DNA of 64,000 bases from Tetradesmus obliquus (Eukaryota; Chlorophyta; Chlorophyceae; Sphaeropleales; Scenedesmaceae): assembly GCA_030272155.1 (NCBI GenBank), contig CP126191.1, positions 704,501 to 768,500 of the forward strand, given 5' to 3'. The position numbers and the translations under genes are program-made. This document shows, piece by piece, positions 25,052-38,254 of this stretch. The first letter of the stretch is position 1; the number at the start of each line of letters is the position of its first letter. Below the pieces are notes generated by a model. It was not told where the DNA came from and did no database searches. It saw only the letters and a program-made list of their open reading frames with translations.

Positions 25052-28000
25052 ATGGAGCAGCTTGTGCCTTACCTTGTATCATTTCTAAGCTATAGAGTGG
25101 TTTCTACGTGCCTTCTGAGCGTGCCATGCACGCACATCCTAGGCATGTACCTGCGCAGGCCCCAGGGGCAGGGGCGCTGGGCGTCGCTGCTGTTCCCCTT
25201 TACTGGCGGCAACAGGCACATCGTGCTGCAGCTCATGAGCTGGGTAAGCCGCTCGTCTCAAAACAAGGTTTAAACACAGCTGGACAACATGCCAGTTGCT
25301 GCTGTTCTGAACGCAAACTGCTAGCAACTGCCACTAGATCAGCTGCTGCAGTGTTCCACCTGCGGGAACCTTGTTTGCCCACATGCCTGCGCTAGGCACT
25401 TCTTTACTGTAGCATCATCCTACTCACAAGCCTGTTGCTGTTTCTGGTGCTGCTGCAGATCTTGTGGGGCTTTTCGCTGCTGATGTTCCTGCCTGTGCTG
25501 CTGGCGCTGATGCCTGGCAGCTACAGCATGTCCAAGGACCTGCCCACCATCCCACACACGCATGTGGACATGGTGTCGGGCGCAGCAGCAGCAGTCAGCT
25601 TCATTGGGGAGCTGCTCATGATCAAGGCAAGCAGCAGGATGGTTGACAATGGCTGAAACGTGCAGCAGCTGAGCAGGACGGCGGGTTGGGTTGATCATGC
25701 TGCAGCGCACAGCAAAGTCCAAGGTAGTTCTGTCATGTGCTGCTGCATGGACAGCTGATGTGAGCTATGGCAAGCTGGATACAGCATTAGATGTTGCAGC
25801 GGGCACCAGGGCAAACAACGGACGCATATAATGCTCCGATAGCAGCTGCAGGCAGCATGGCCACATGCAGCTCATCCTGCGTGTGTTGCTGACTTGCTTT
25901 TGGTGCTTGCTTGCTGCCTGCAGGCCATCTTGGTGTTTGATGAGCGCAGGCTGCCTGCAGGAAAGGGCGGCAGCGCTACACCGCTGCACCAGGCGCTCAC
26001 TGTGAGTGACGTGGGGCGGCTACGTTGGAGCAGCTGCGCTTGCTTGCAGCTGCAGCACATGTGCTGTACAGGCCATGTAGCAGATGCAGGCTGGAACAGC
26101 ACGTGCTGCTGGATGCCTCCATCCCACCCTAGGTTGGAGATTGGGAGAGTACTGCAGACTGCAACACTCCTCTCAGTAACACAGCTCGAGTTGTGCCCCA
26201 GCAGCTGCAGCCATGCATCAGCAGCGGCAGGCCATCACCATCACAGCTTGCAAGTCACCACGTTTGCTGGCATGTGTATCGCGTCCTGTGTGCGGCGCAT
26301 CCCGCCGATTGTTGATGCTGCTTCTGTGGCTGTAAAATTCTGATGCTGTACTGCTGTACCGCTGCACTACAGCTGCGGCCCGTGCTGGCGTCTGCGCTGG
26401 TGGTGGTGCTTGGCCTGTTGCTGTCGGTCACGGGCTTCCTGCTGCTCATGGCGCTGGAGTACCTGCCTGACCTGCCCTCAAGGTGGGTGTGCTGACAGAT
26501 TCATCGCAATTGCATGCACACAGGCAGACAGGCAGGCATGCTGGTTCTTGCTAGGAACCGCTAGGACATCGTGCTGGTTATGTGTGATGGTGTGGGTGTG
26601 CATGCGCGGCTGGACTTTGCACACTTCCTGCAAGCAGCAGCACCAGCCAATGCAGATGCAGAGGCAGCTACAGAGGTCTGCTGCGAGCATGCCTATTTGT
26701 GCTGATGTTTGCGCTTGTTGTGACAAAACTGTGCGCATGTAATGGATGTACTGCCGCAGGGTACTGTACTGCTGCCTGTCGCTGTCCTGCTTCCTCATCG
26801 CCTCGAGCACTACGTATGGCCTTGGGGGCTTCCTGCGCTACGGCAGCAGCGGAAGCAGCAGCGGCAGCGATGGCAAGGCGGCATCAGGCGGCGATGACGG
26901 CATGTGGCAATTCTTCCAGCCTTTTTCAGGTGGGATGCGCAGCAGCAGCAGCAGCGGTGGCAATAAGGAGTCGGGAAGCTGCTGCCAACAGAGCCCTTGG
27001 CACAAGAGGAAGTGCTGCAATGACGCATGTCAGGTGCTGGCACTCAAACGGTGCTTGCTGTGTCATTGACGCTGCCTTTGTGTCGTGCTCTGCATGTGCG
27101 CTTGCGTTGTGCTGCTGCTACGTGTTGTGCAGGTGGCACGGCCTTTGTGGCTACGCAAGCTGTCAGCTGGTCGATGTTTGCTGCCACGGTGGTGCTGCTG
27201 GCTGTGATGATGCAGCAGCTGGTGGCTGGCGTGGCGTACTGCTTCAGGTGCTGGGCGATCGGCGCAGGCACGCTCATGGTGCTGGCGCAGGCGGTGAGTG
27301 GGGCGGCAGGCGCTGCTATCGGCTGGCGCAGTGTATGGCTATGCTGCCTGGACAGTAGTGAAGGCTTCGGGCCCGGTGCTGCAAGAATGTGCAATTGCGC
27401 CGTTGTGCATGAAGGCATGTGTGTCTCCCTGTGAACCTCATAGTGTTCATGCCTGCCCAACTGTCGGCATTAACCATCGTTGTTTGTGCGCCCCTTCCTG
27501 CTGCCGGTGTGCGTTGATATGCTGCTGCAGATGCTGGGCCTTTCGCTGCTGTTCTTCCGCAGCCCCAAGAGCACCGCGGCACGCCTCATGCGCGCAGCAT
27601 CCGGCGCAATCACCGCCACCATCAGCAGCAACGGCGGCGGCAGCAGCAACAGCAGCCTCCCAAAACAAGGCTGGATTGGCGCCAACCTGCCCATCATCTT
27701 GATGTACTCGCCGGTGCACGTGTTCTTCTCAGCGTGGGTGCTGAGCTACGTGTTCCTGCCGCTGCATGTGGCGCTGGCAGGCTGGGTGGCATTCCTGGTG
27801 CCTTACTACGGCTTCACGCAGGGAGGGCGGCCGGCACACACAGGTGTGTATCTGAACAGGATAATTGTGTGCCAAGGGATGGCTGAGATGTCAATGAATG
27901 ACAAATTGTGTATTCTATTTAACTGGAGCACCAGAGCGGCTGGCGAGAGTTGGATGACTGTTGGCATGGCAGCTGCTATCTGTCGTGTGGCGGCTGCTGT

Positions 28001-29511
28001 TTCAAGTGCTGCACTGTGTTGTGTTTTGCTGTCCATCTGCTATTGCTGTTGCTGCTGTTGCCGCAGGGTGCCGCCAGTGGCCGTGGCTGATGGCGTGGTT
28101 TGCAGACAACATTGAGGGCGCACTGCAGGCCTGGTTCGGCAGCCTGACAGTGGTGTACGACGGTGACGCTGCCGCTGCCGCATTGGCAGCAGCAGCAGCA
28201 GCAGCAGACACCAGCACAACTACCACCCTGGAGAAGCAAGGGGCTGATCTCCAGCAGCAGCAGGGTGTGGACGGTGACTCAGCATCAGACGAGTCTGCTC
28301 CTGAGTGCTGTGGGGGCGGCAGCTCATCATCCTCTGACAGCCTGCAGACCCAAGCACAGCAGCAGCAGCAGCAGGGTACAGATGAACAGCAGGACAAGCA
28401 GGAAGAGGCCAAGCAGCGATACATCTTTGGCTTCCAGCCACACGGGCTGTACCCGACTGGGGCCGGCTTCCTGCCCTGGATGCCCTCCTTCAAGCAGCAC
28501 TTCCCAGGCGTGAACCCTGTCACGCTGACCGCTACCGTTATCTTCTTCCCGCCCTTCATCCGCGACATCTGCTGCTGGGCCGGCTTCCGGCAGGTAGGCA
28601 GCTCCTGCTGCTCTTGCATGGCGTTGTATATGCTCGTACACCTGCCTTGCTCTGGTCCGTTTGGATGCTTGCTTTGTGCTGTTGATGCGGCAAGTTTGCT
28701 TAGGCAGTGCTGCCTGCAATGCGCAACACAAGCTGAGCGGCGCTGCTGCCTCACCTGCCGCAGGTGTCCAAGCGCACCTTCCTGTCGGCGCTGGCGGAGC
28801 GCGGTGCGGTCATGTTCTGCCCTGGTGGCCAGGCTGAGCTGGTGCACGCGTGGCGCTCTTTCCTGCCTGAGGGGCAGCGGCAGCTGGTGCTGCAGACGCG
28901 GCACAAGGGCTTCTGCAGGTGCGCGGGTTGCAACAGCAGGGGACGACACTGTTTCTGGTAGTGTTTCAATGGTGCTGCGTGGTTCCTTGCTTGGCAGACG
29001 TTCATGACCCTGCAGTGGCAGCCTTGCACTGTATTGTCGATCATGCGCGTGTGCATTATACATTGACGGGTGGTTCATTGTGGGGCCGCTTCTGGAAGCG
29101 ACACTCACTTTGGACGTGTGATGACACGCACATGTGCCACACGCTTGCAGGATTGCCATTGAGCAGCAGGCAGCGCTGGTGCCAGTGCTGGCGCTGGGTG
29201 AGAGCCTGCAGCTGGCCAACGCGCTCAACCTGCCGTCGCTGCAGCAGTACACCTACCGCAAGCTGGGCTTCCCCGTGCCTTTCATCCTGCGCGGCAGGTG
29301 GGGGCTCAGCCCCTTTCCGCGCAAGGTGCCGCTTGTGTATGTGATTGGCAAGCCGCTGGTGCCGCCGCCACATGCTGGGCAGCCGGTGGCGGCTGCTGAT
29401 GTGGATGCGCTGCATGCGGCGTATTATGGGGCTCTGGAGGACTTGTATGCGCGGTACCACCACCTGCACCCGGCCTTCAAGGGGGCACAGCTGGTGCTGA
29501 CGGAGCACTGA
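25052..29511 (+). CDS. DGAT2: type 2 diacylglycerol acyltransferase with long membrane N-terminus
   Basis: DGAT2 makes triacylglycerol from diacylglycerol and acyl-CoA at the ER. Ten exons join in phase (744 aa): 25052-25243, 25459-25626, 25924-26001, 26373-26482, 26760-26929, 27133-27293, 27531-27843, 28067-28593, 28764-28918, 29151-29511. The C-terminal half has the family landmarks: paired hydrophobic segments before YYGFTQGGRPAHTG, RYIFGFQPHGLYPTG (HPHG read as QPHG, catalytic His kept), CPGGQAEL, RHKGFCRIAIEQQAALVPV and LGES. Usual DGAT2 proteins have about 320-400 residues. Here about 330 extra N-terminal residues contain roughly six hydrophobic segments (near 62-82, 103-125, 147-175, 184-208, 243-275, 278-303) that I do not recognise. 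A Gln/Ser/Asp insert precedes the RYIFGF strand. Intron 2 begins with GC. The start is the first ATG of the exon. Confidence 0.92.
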
Positions 29512-32500
29512 TTTGGAGGGGTGTGGTTGGTTGGGGGTGTGCGGGTGGATGCGGGAGGTTGCATGTGCAGCAAGTGCAGGTATAGGAGATTGTATGTGTT
29601 GTGGATGGCTTGCGCATGTCGGAAAAGGCGGTCGCTCCTGCTGCTGCTGCTGCTGCTGCTGCTCAGGTGCTGGGGGCCGTTGGCGTGCCTTGCTCAGGGT
29701 TTGCAGAAGTTCACATTGTGACTGATGCTGGTTTGCGCGTGTGAGTTGTGCAGTGGCTGGTGCCTGTGGATGTGCCTGTGTGTTGGGGCTGGGTAGCAGG
29801 GGGCTGGGTAGCAGGGATTGCTTGTGTTGTGTTTGTTGTGAGAGATGTACGTGAGTGGATTTAGGAAGGGCAGGGACACTACATCATGCACTGCCACATG
29901 TAGGCACTGCCACATGCAAGTGGTGTACATATTGCGAACATGTAGATGTGGTGTATGCTGTGTATGTGAATGGAACGCAACCCACAGCCACCCGCCAGGT
30001 CACGCGCCCTGCAGCTAACCCTGCTTAGGTGCTGCGTGCCTTGTGCGCTTGGCGTGTTGCGCCTCCCAGCGGCTGCTTTGTATGACCAGCAGCAGCAAGG
30101 GTAGGCAGCACCATGCGTTATGCGTGTCGGCTGCATCTGTGCATGGTTTGAAACCGCGCTATCGAGGAATATCCCTTATGTTGCTCAGCAGAAAGCGATG
30201 GCCGATGGCCGTGCGGGCTGCGTGCCCCTGCAAGGGAAAATTCTTCTGAGCTGAGTCATCATTGTGTGTCACCCAGTACATGTGCTTGCTTGTAGCAGCG
30301 CAAGGCTGGGTTGCTGGCTGTAATGCTGTGCCTATGCTGGTATGTAGACCTGGATCTGAAGGTGTTTCAGCATCTGCTTGATGGGCCAGCCGCAGCCTGC
30401 CAGGGTGGCTACCCTCGCAACATTTGTATGTGTGTGCATTGGTTGCCGAATGCATGCTGCCAAGCCTGCCGACACTGCAGGGGTACGCCATGTGTGTATG
30501 TTGCCAAGATTGTGATGGCTGGCAGCGCAGCCTGCTCTGCTTGAGCAGCGCGCATTGCCTTGCTGACCTGTAGTGCATGCAGGTGTGTGTGTAGGATGCG
30601 TGCTATTGGGGGGTCTTGCTGTTGGTGTGCAGGTGCTGCCATGGCTGCACATCCGTGGGTGTGAGTTTGCAGCAGTTGCTAGGGTACTGAGCAGCTGCTA
30701 GTGAGGGCAGCAATTGATGACGAGCGGTGTCGGGGCACTTGCAGGACGAAAGCTGTGTGTGTAGGTGTGCATGTGCTGCCGGGCTGGAGAGCATAAATGT
30801 ACACTTGACCTCTTCTTTAAGTGATGGCGCCTGCAAACCCAACTGGTGGCGTTGGCAGCGCCATCGCATGCGGGTCTGTAGCCTCGCAGCACACATTGCA
30901 CTTGTAGCAGCAGCAAGAGTAGCCGGCGACCACCCAGCACAGCGTAGCAAGGTAGGCAGCAGGTGCCGATTTGCGCAACGGAACTTTGCTGATGACTGGT
31001 GGGGAGTGGCAGCAGCCGACTCGGAGATGTTGCTTACGCCGCGAGCCGTAGTGGTGGCTGGTTCGGCAAGCCATGCCATTATCAGTTGCCAGCAACCCAG
31101 CATGCAAAGTTGATGCAGCTGGTTTTGTGGCTCCGCGCACCTGCTGCAACGCAGTGTGCTGCATAAAGTGTTGAGGGTACCACTGCTTGCGCAGGCACTG
31201 CACTGCGTGAAGTGTAGCACCGCTGCACGGGCAGCAGAGGGTATGTTGGCAGCGCATGCCGCACCAGGATGGATGTGCCTGGTAGTGCTGCGCGTGCCAC
31301 TGCTTGGTTTGGAGGCTGTGCCTGTTTTACAGACATGCTTCAAGCTGTCCCTATGGCCTGCATGTGGTAGCTGCTTTGTGGAGGCTGCATTGACTCAACA
31401 GAGCCTTGCTGGCAGAGCACCCAACACATGCAGCAGCCTCGTTGTCTGCCTATGGTTCCTCGCTAGAGGATGCGATAGATCCTCCAGTGAGTTTGTGGAT
31501 GTCTTTAGCCTTGTTTTGCCACTAGGCACAGCATGACACTGTGCAGGGAGCTGTCTGCACGGTCTGCTGTGCAGCTCCATGTGTTGCTGCATGTCCCTCA
31601 TCTTTTTGGTGGCGCCGTTGTGTATGCTTTGGCACAATGCTGAGGCCTACAGGTGCGCACAGGCTTTCCTTTTCCATTCTGCCAGCTTCTGGCTTACATG
31701 CATCGTCACTGAGTATACAAGACTGCCACAGCCATCCTAGGCAAACCCCCGTGTCAGTTGCTGGGGCACTGTGAACTCTGGAATAACATCTATGAACATA
31801 TAGCTCACTGCGCGAGGTGTGTGTGCTCTTGCCTTGGTTGTCTTTTGCGTATACTTTTAATGTGTGTGAGCGGTTGTCGTGGTGTTCATACATAACAGGG
31901 TTGTTCACGTGTTGTTCTCAGGTGCTTCAGGACAGGTTGTCGGCCATGCTTCCTCTTCTTCAGGGTGTTGTCAGCGAGGTCATGCTGCATCCCGTCCTTT
32001 GTGCTGGCAGTTGTGGCGGTAATGACAACCCCTTGTCATTGCCACCAAGCTGCTCGTTCTACCTTGTGTGCTTATCCTATGTATTGTGCAGGTGTGTGTG
32101 CAGCACACACTGGGCCTGAGTTTGGTTGGGTCATCGAGTCACGACCTGCTTACTGTGATAGCAGCTGGCACCTTGCATGCATAAAAGCCACTCCAGCTGA
32201 GCCCATCTAATACCATCAGTCTAAGGTACAATGCTGGTTTATGACTCGCTGATCAGCACGGCATGCTGTGCTTGCTCCGTTGTATGGCTGCTCAGCATCT
32301 GCCCTCTCTGAGCAGCAGGGATCATGTGCGCTGGCAGGTTGCAACAGTTGTGTTTGACTGGCAGCCAGCAACTGAGCAAGCCATGCTGGCTGAGCCAGCT
32401 GGAACTGGTTGCTGCTTGCAGCAATGCTTGTGGAGCTCAGATATAACCAGTGCTGCTGGTTATGAATGCAGTGTCGTAACACCACTGGCACGAAGGTCTG

Positions 32501-32843
32501 AGTTGCCTGACACATATGTGCTACTGCGTGGATTTCATGTCCCTGTTGCGAGTGGTGCTGCATCAACGGCATCGCCAATCAAGTGTGAGCAGTGCGGCCC
32601 ATGCTAACGTGCATTCCCTGTTGAGTGTCGCCAGGCTGTCAAGGATAGTGACATCAGTATGAGCAACTTTGAGAGGGCACTAACACGTGTAATGCGCAGG
32701 CATGGTTTAGGGTTTGGTGAATTGTAAATCGGCTGTTTCTGCCCCTGTTGCTGGCAGGCAGCGAAGGTCTCGCCCATGTTCTACGGATGCTAAATGTTGT
32801 GGCAGATAGCTAGCTTTGGCAATTGTTCAAGCCATCAGGGTGA
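29512..32843. other. 3.3-kb stretch without a recognisable gene
   Basis: Open frames here (for example minus 30603-31343 and plus 32263-32607) have no family signature and no splice-consistent extension. There is a TGTAA at 30319 that could end the DGAT2 transcript. A 16-base direct repeat (GGGCTGGGTAGCAGGG) occurs near 29790-29815 and a CACTGCCACATG repeat near 29890-29915. A non-coding RNA or a divergent gene cannot be excluded. Confidence 0.5.
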
Positions 32844-34113
32844 ATGGCTGTAGCTGCAGCAACAGCAGCAGGAGCAGCACGACTGCCCTTGTCCCGCCAG
32901 CTCCGTGCGCTCCACTTATGTCGCTTCGAACATGAATGTAACTTACGAACTCGGTGCAGCGCAACAGCGGCAGCTCTGTCACCACGAGCCCTCGATGAAC
33001 ACTTCATGCGACTTGCTCTACAGCAAGCACAAGCCGCGTTCGATGCTGACGAAGTTCCCATCGGAGCAGTGCTCGTATGTGGCTCGAAAATAATATCCAC
33101 GGGGCAGAACGCTACGGAAGCTCGACGCAATCCGCTGGCTCATGCCGAGCTGCAGTGCATCATGACAGCAGCAGACAGCAGGCAGGCTTGGCGCTTGCAG
33201 GATACTACGCTGTACTGCACAGTGGAGCCTTGCCCCATGTGTGCTGGCGCTATCCTGCAAGCACGTTTGCAACGGCTAGTGTATGGTGTGAGGCAGCCAC
33301 GCCTCGGAGCAGATGGCAGTTGGGTGGCACTGTTCCCGCCACAGCCAGCTGTAGCAGAGGAGGGGCAGAAGGATGAGCCACCAGGTGAGCTGGACGGAAT
33401 GCTGGATGGCATGTACAGATATTTCAAATGCATTTATATATCTTGCAACTGCACTTTTGTCGATGCTATGACTTGATTAGTGACATGCTGCTGTTGATGG
33501 TGATGGCAGAGTTCAAGTTGTCACTACGACTTTCCCAATCAACCTGCACCTCGACGTTCACACACATGCTGTGCTCGTGGTGCTGCATGTAGGCCCGTTT
33601 GAGCCAGAACAGCCGCAAATTGATCAATTGGAGAGTGCGGCCTCCGCGCAATCGAACAACGTTGCTGGGCAAAGGAGTCCGCCGCCCTTCGCAAACACCC
33701 ATTCAGCACCAGCAGCTGCAGCAGCAGCGGCAGCAGCAGCAGCAGCACCTCTCCAGGCTCCTGCACGGCTGGCTGCAGTGCAGCCAGGCCTTCCCATCAT
33801 GCCTGTTGGCAGCCACCCATTCCACCCTGACATAATTGTCACTAGGGGCGTGCTGGAGCAGGAGTGCAGGGAGCTCATGGTGAAGTTCTTCAGGAGAAGG
33901 AGGAAGCAGGCAAAGGAAGCAAAGGCAGCAGCAGCCGCAGCAGCAGCAGCAGCAGCTGAGTTGGCTGGGAGCGCTAGCCAGTCTGATGGTAGCAGCGAGG
34001 GGTCGCGCAGCAGCAGCAGCAGCGGCAGCGCGGGTGAGGATGTGGTGCAGCAGCGTGCAGTGTACTTGGGTAGTGCGGCTATGGACAGCGACAGTGAAAC
34101 AAGCACACCGTAA
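32844..34113 (+). CDS. TADA: tRNA adenosine-34 deaminase, organelle-type TadA
   Basis: TadA converts A34 to inosine in the anticodon of tRNA-Arg(ACG). Two exons, 32844-33384 and 33593-34113, join in phase (353 aa). Residues 1-45 look like a chloroplast or mitochondrial transit peptide (Ala/Arg/Leu-rich, no acids for the first 28). The deaminase fold starts at DEHFMRLALQQAQAAF. HAE (100-102) supplies the zinc His and the proton-shuttling Glu, and PCPMC (129-133) the two zinc Cys. After an intron, HPFHPDIIVTRGVLEQECRELMVKFFRRRRK is the usual TadA C-terminal helix region. Ala-rich and Ser-rich insertions flank it. The alternative acceptor at 33509 gives a stop, which fixes the choice at 33592. 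It is smaller than the plant TADA, which has a long N-terminal extension. Confidence 0.92.
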
Positions 34114-35115
34114 ACAGGTGAAGCCGCTTGGTATTGCAGCTGGTGCACACGTACTGCCCACCCACCTGGTGATGTTCTCCGTTCATGCACTTGCAAGGTG
34201 GCAAATGGTTCTGTGTGGTATTGAGGCTTTGCAGCACTTGGGACAGATGGAGCTGTTCACGGTGTGATGCGCTGAAAACTTGGGTGTACATGGGGCTGTG
34301 CAGTCTGCATGACACGCACATGCAGTTGACGCATGCGGGAGTGGCTGCTTTTGCAGAAGTATGTGACATGAACAGAATGACAACATGTTGCTTTGAGGCT
34401 TGGGTGTGGCGTTAGTTGATGTTCGTGCGGAAAGGTCAGCTTGGGTTGTGCCTGAAACCAGTGTGGTTTATAGGCTGAGCGTTGGCTTTGCTTCCACGGT
34501 TTACCAAGGACGTTGTTTCAAAAGCGTTGAAGTGAAACTCAATGCTCTGTCAATCAATGAATGAGATGATGCCTCACATGTGTATGCCACGTATGTGGCC
34601 AGCATGCATGCTGGCAGTTTCAGCTGAACTTCATGCAGCGCTGTTTGGGTCACGCTGTCTAGAGCAATGATCCTGTGGCAATTGCATGCTGCTAAGCATT
34701 GTGTGCCTTGGATGAAGATGCACAAGATATTTCATCTGTGTTGTTTGGGTGTTTAAGCAACTTGGGTGAGGCATGCAGCAGTAGCCCTATTGCATACATC
34801 CATACATCTATGGTATGTGTGAGCAGCACATCTTCCATTAAATATATCTTACTGACTTCTTGGCAGAACATGAACGATGAGTATGATTCCTCTGGGCTTT
34901 GAAGTGGTCAATGATGGTTGCTGGTGGCCCTGCAGGGCTTGCAGTGGTTCTGCAAAAGCCCTGCAGCTAGTCTTCCTCTCGCCTGCAGCGCACGTATGGG
35001 TATATGCAATGGCGGTAGTGCATTTTATGATTGATGGGTTGGCTTGAACTGTTCTTACTTGTTGCTTGATGATCGAAACTGTACTCACCAACATGCTCCA
35101 GCACAGCGGGGCAGC
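34114..35115. other. intergenic, TadA to fimbrin-like
   Basis: No gene, promoter motif or repeat stands out in this 1-kb interval. The frame of the next gene is open upstream to 35044 but its first ATG is at 35116. Confidence 0.5.
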
Positions 35116-36186
35116 ATGGACTTGACACCTTTCATCAGACGTTGGCTTCCAAAGCAAGTAGCTGCCATTACATCGTCTCCCCAGCGTTTCAGAAGCAAGC
35201 TGCTTCCAGATGACGATGCAGCAGAACTTGAACTGGGCGCGTTGCAGCATTGTTCGTCTGACTATGAGCTGCGACAATTAGCTCGTGACGGTAGTGCTGA
35301 TAGTACCGCAAGCAGCGGCCACGATGCAGCAATCACTCCCGCACCTCAGGCTGACAGCAGCAGTAGGGCTACTGCCTCCTCTCAGGCTCATCAGGTTGAT
35401 GACCCACTAGCTGATGCCAGCAACGTGCAGAGGCATCCAACCAGTTCAAATGATGCTGCTAACAGCCTGCAGCAGTGGCAGGAGTCAGCTGCTGACGTCA
35501 GGCTGGTGGTTGGCGTGCTGCTGGAGAGCTCAGGCAGCTGCAGCAGCTGCAGGCAGTTTGTAGAACAGCTGCTTGCCTGCAGCAGCTGGAGCGAGGCATG
35601 CCAGCGTTGCAAGGACACCCTGCTGCTGTGGTGAGTGCTGCTTGAGCAACGACGGCATGGCTAGGGGCTACTTTGTGCTGCTTGCAGCAAGCAAACACCT
35701 GAGGTTTGCATGTACGTATGCGTGCCATGCACCACAAGATAGCACACAGCGTGCTGCATGGACTCAATTGTGAACTTACATCGCTATCATTGCAGCTGCC
35801 TTGTGCATGCATGCACGCATGAATGCATGCGATGCCGATCCAGTTGTGCAGTGAAGCATCTGTGATGGCTGTCCATCCTTGTCTCGTCAGGGGTCGCTCA
35901 ACCTGTTTTCTGCACAGCACCTTCTGGGCGGGTTGTCCCACCTGTTGGTGCTGCAAGTCTCTGGCCTTTTCGTATAAGAGATTGCATGCTTGTCTGCTTG
36001 CAGGACACTGCTGCAGCACTACTTCCCAAGTACAGCAGAGGTGCAGCAGCCTGCATCACCCAGCAGCAGCCATCAGACCTGCAGCATTCATCACCTTCAA
36101 GGCAGTGAGCCTCTCAAAAACAGCAATGCTATAGAGCTGTACCTGGCTGCTGCTCATGCAGCAGGCATGCAGCTGCCATCTGGTTT

Positions 36187-36221
<35 letters not shown>

Positions 36222-38033
36222 GCGCAGCAACAGACCCGCAGAAGCTGCTGCAGTTGTTGGCAGCACTGGTTGTAGCAGGTGAGCTGCAGCAGCTCTTGCA
36301 GGACAGCGTGTGCGGCCCTGTATTGCAGGAGCTGCAGCAGCAGCAGCAGCAGCAGCAGCACCCAGCGGAGCATACAGCAGCGGCATGGCAGCTGCTGCAG
36401 GCTTGGCTGCTGGCTTTTGCGGAAGCCTGGCAGCGTCTGCCAAGCATGTCTGCTGAAGGCAGCAAAGAGGAACAGCGGCGCTTTAGCAGCAGCAGCCTGA
36501 AGCTCAGGCATGAAAGCACTGCAAACATGGCACAGAGAGAGCAGTGCGTGCTGGATGGCACAGCTGCTGCTCCCTGCAGCTGGCAGGATGCTGCTGGTGT
36601 GCTGGTGCGGCTACACCAACAGCAGCAGCAGCAGCAGCAGCACCTGCACAGTACTGTTGACAGAGGTATGCTGAGTGCGCTGGGTATTTACAGCAGTGAT
36701 GTTGATACAGCCAGTGGCAGCAGCAGCAGCAGCACGCTCTGGCAGCAGCTGCAGCAGCTGGGCTGCAGCATGCCTCTCTTGCAGCAAGCAGATTTTGATA
36801 GCTGCTGCCTGCATGGTGCTGCAGCAGCTGGCGCAGGGGAACCAGCAGCAGCAGCAGCAGCGGAAGCACCTGTGCAGAACCTGCCTGGCCCATTGCAGCT
36901 TGTAATGCTGCTGCGGCTGGTCGGCAGGACAAGTCATCTGTGGCTGCCATCTCTTCACAAGCAGCAGCAGCAGCAGCAGCAGCAGAAGATCAGCCCAGAA
37001 GCAGCTGGTGACGATGCTACGCGGCTGCTGCTTGGCTGCCACAGCCGCAGCATCAGTAGCGATGCAGCAGACCACGCAGCAGCACCACTCCATGACGTGC
37101 AGCTGCCAGGCAGCAGCGATGGAGACACTGCAGCAGGCGTGACAGCAGCAGCAGAGCTTGGAGGCATGGGCAGCAGCGAAGAGGACACCGAAGCAGCATC
37201 AGGGCCAGCAGCTGAGCTTGAGCGCACGGGCAGCAGCACACTAGCCAGCCCACGCAACAGCTGGCCGGCAGAGCTGCTGACAAGCTCTCAGTTGTGGCCT
37301 GGCGAGGAGAGTGAGGTGGATGCAGTAGCGATCAGTCGAGAGGAGCGCACACTGCGCTGCTGGATCAACTCCCTGCTGCACCGCAATGCAGCAGCAGCAG
37401 ATGATGAGCTGCGTGAGGTGAGCAAGACATCTTGCCGCAGCTTGAGTGTTGAAGAGGGCCGTGGCAGCAAGAGTGGTGCTGTGGGTGCATCAGACTGGCA
37501 AGACTTGGCGGTGCTGAGCATCACAGCATCAGCTACAGCAGGGCAGCCTGCGCCGCGCAGCATCAGCTGCGATGCAGCAGGAGCAGCAGCAGCAGTTGCT
37601 GAAGCTCCTGCTGCAGCAGCGCTAGGCGGGGACAGTTTTGGTAGCGCTTCTGGTGCTATTGCCAGAAGCAGCAGCGGCGGCCAGCAGCAGCAGGACCCGC
37701 TTCAGGCGGGATCGCTGCTTTCAGGACCTGTCAGGACTGTATCCAGTCCGGCAACAGCGCCAGTGCCTACAACAGCACCAACACCAGCAGCAGCAGCAGC
37801 AGCAGCAGCAGGGTGTGGCCATGTGCGCTTCAGCTTCCGCAGCATCAGCAGCCTGTTTGGCCCTGAGCTGCGCAGCGGCGTGCTGCTGCTGGAGCTGCTG
37901 CAGCTGCTGCAGCCCGGCTGCGTGGACTGGCGCCTGGCCAACAGGCTGCTTTTCAGGAGGGGCGGGGCAAGGGTGCAGCTGCTGGCGCTGGAGAACTGCC
38001 AGATGGCGCTGCGGATTGCCCAGGTGGGTGGGG

Positions 38034-38071
<38 letters not shown>

Positions 38072-38217
38072 GGAGGACAAGTTGCAATCTTGCTCACCAG
38101 AAGCAAACGTCAGTTTCATGGATGGCTGCATTGTCGCTTAGCGTTGGCTACTGTACCTTCCATGTGACAATAGCTGACACTGCAACTGTGTGCCCTAGCT
38201 GACGCTGGACACGCCTG

Positions 38218-38254
<37 letters not shown>

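Noticed and set aside
30603-31343. 246-codon minus-strand open frame as a gene
   Set aside because: It has no family signature, odd Cys/His/Ala composition, no splice-consistent partners and overlaps equally long frames on the other strand.
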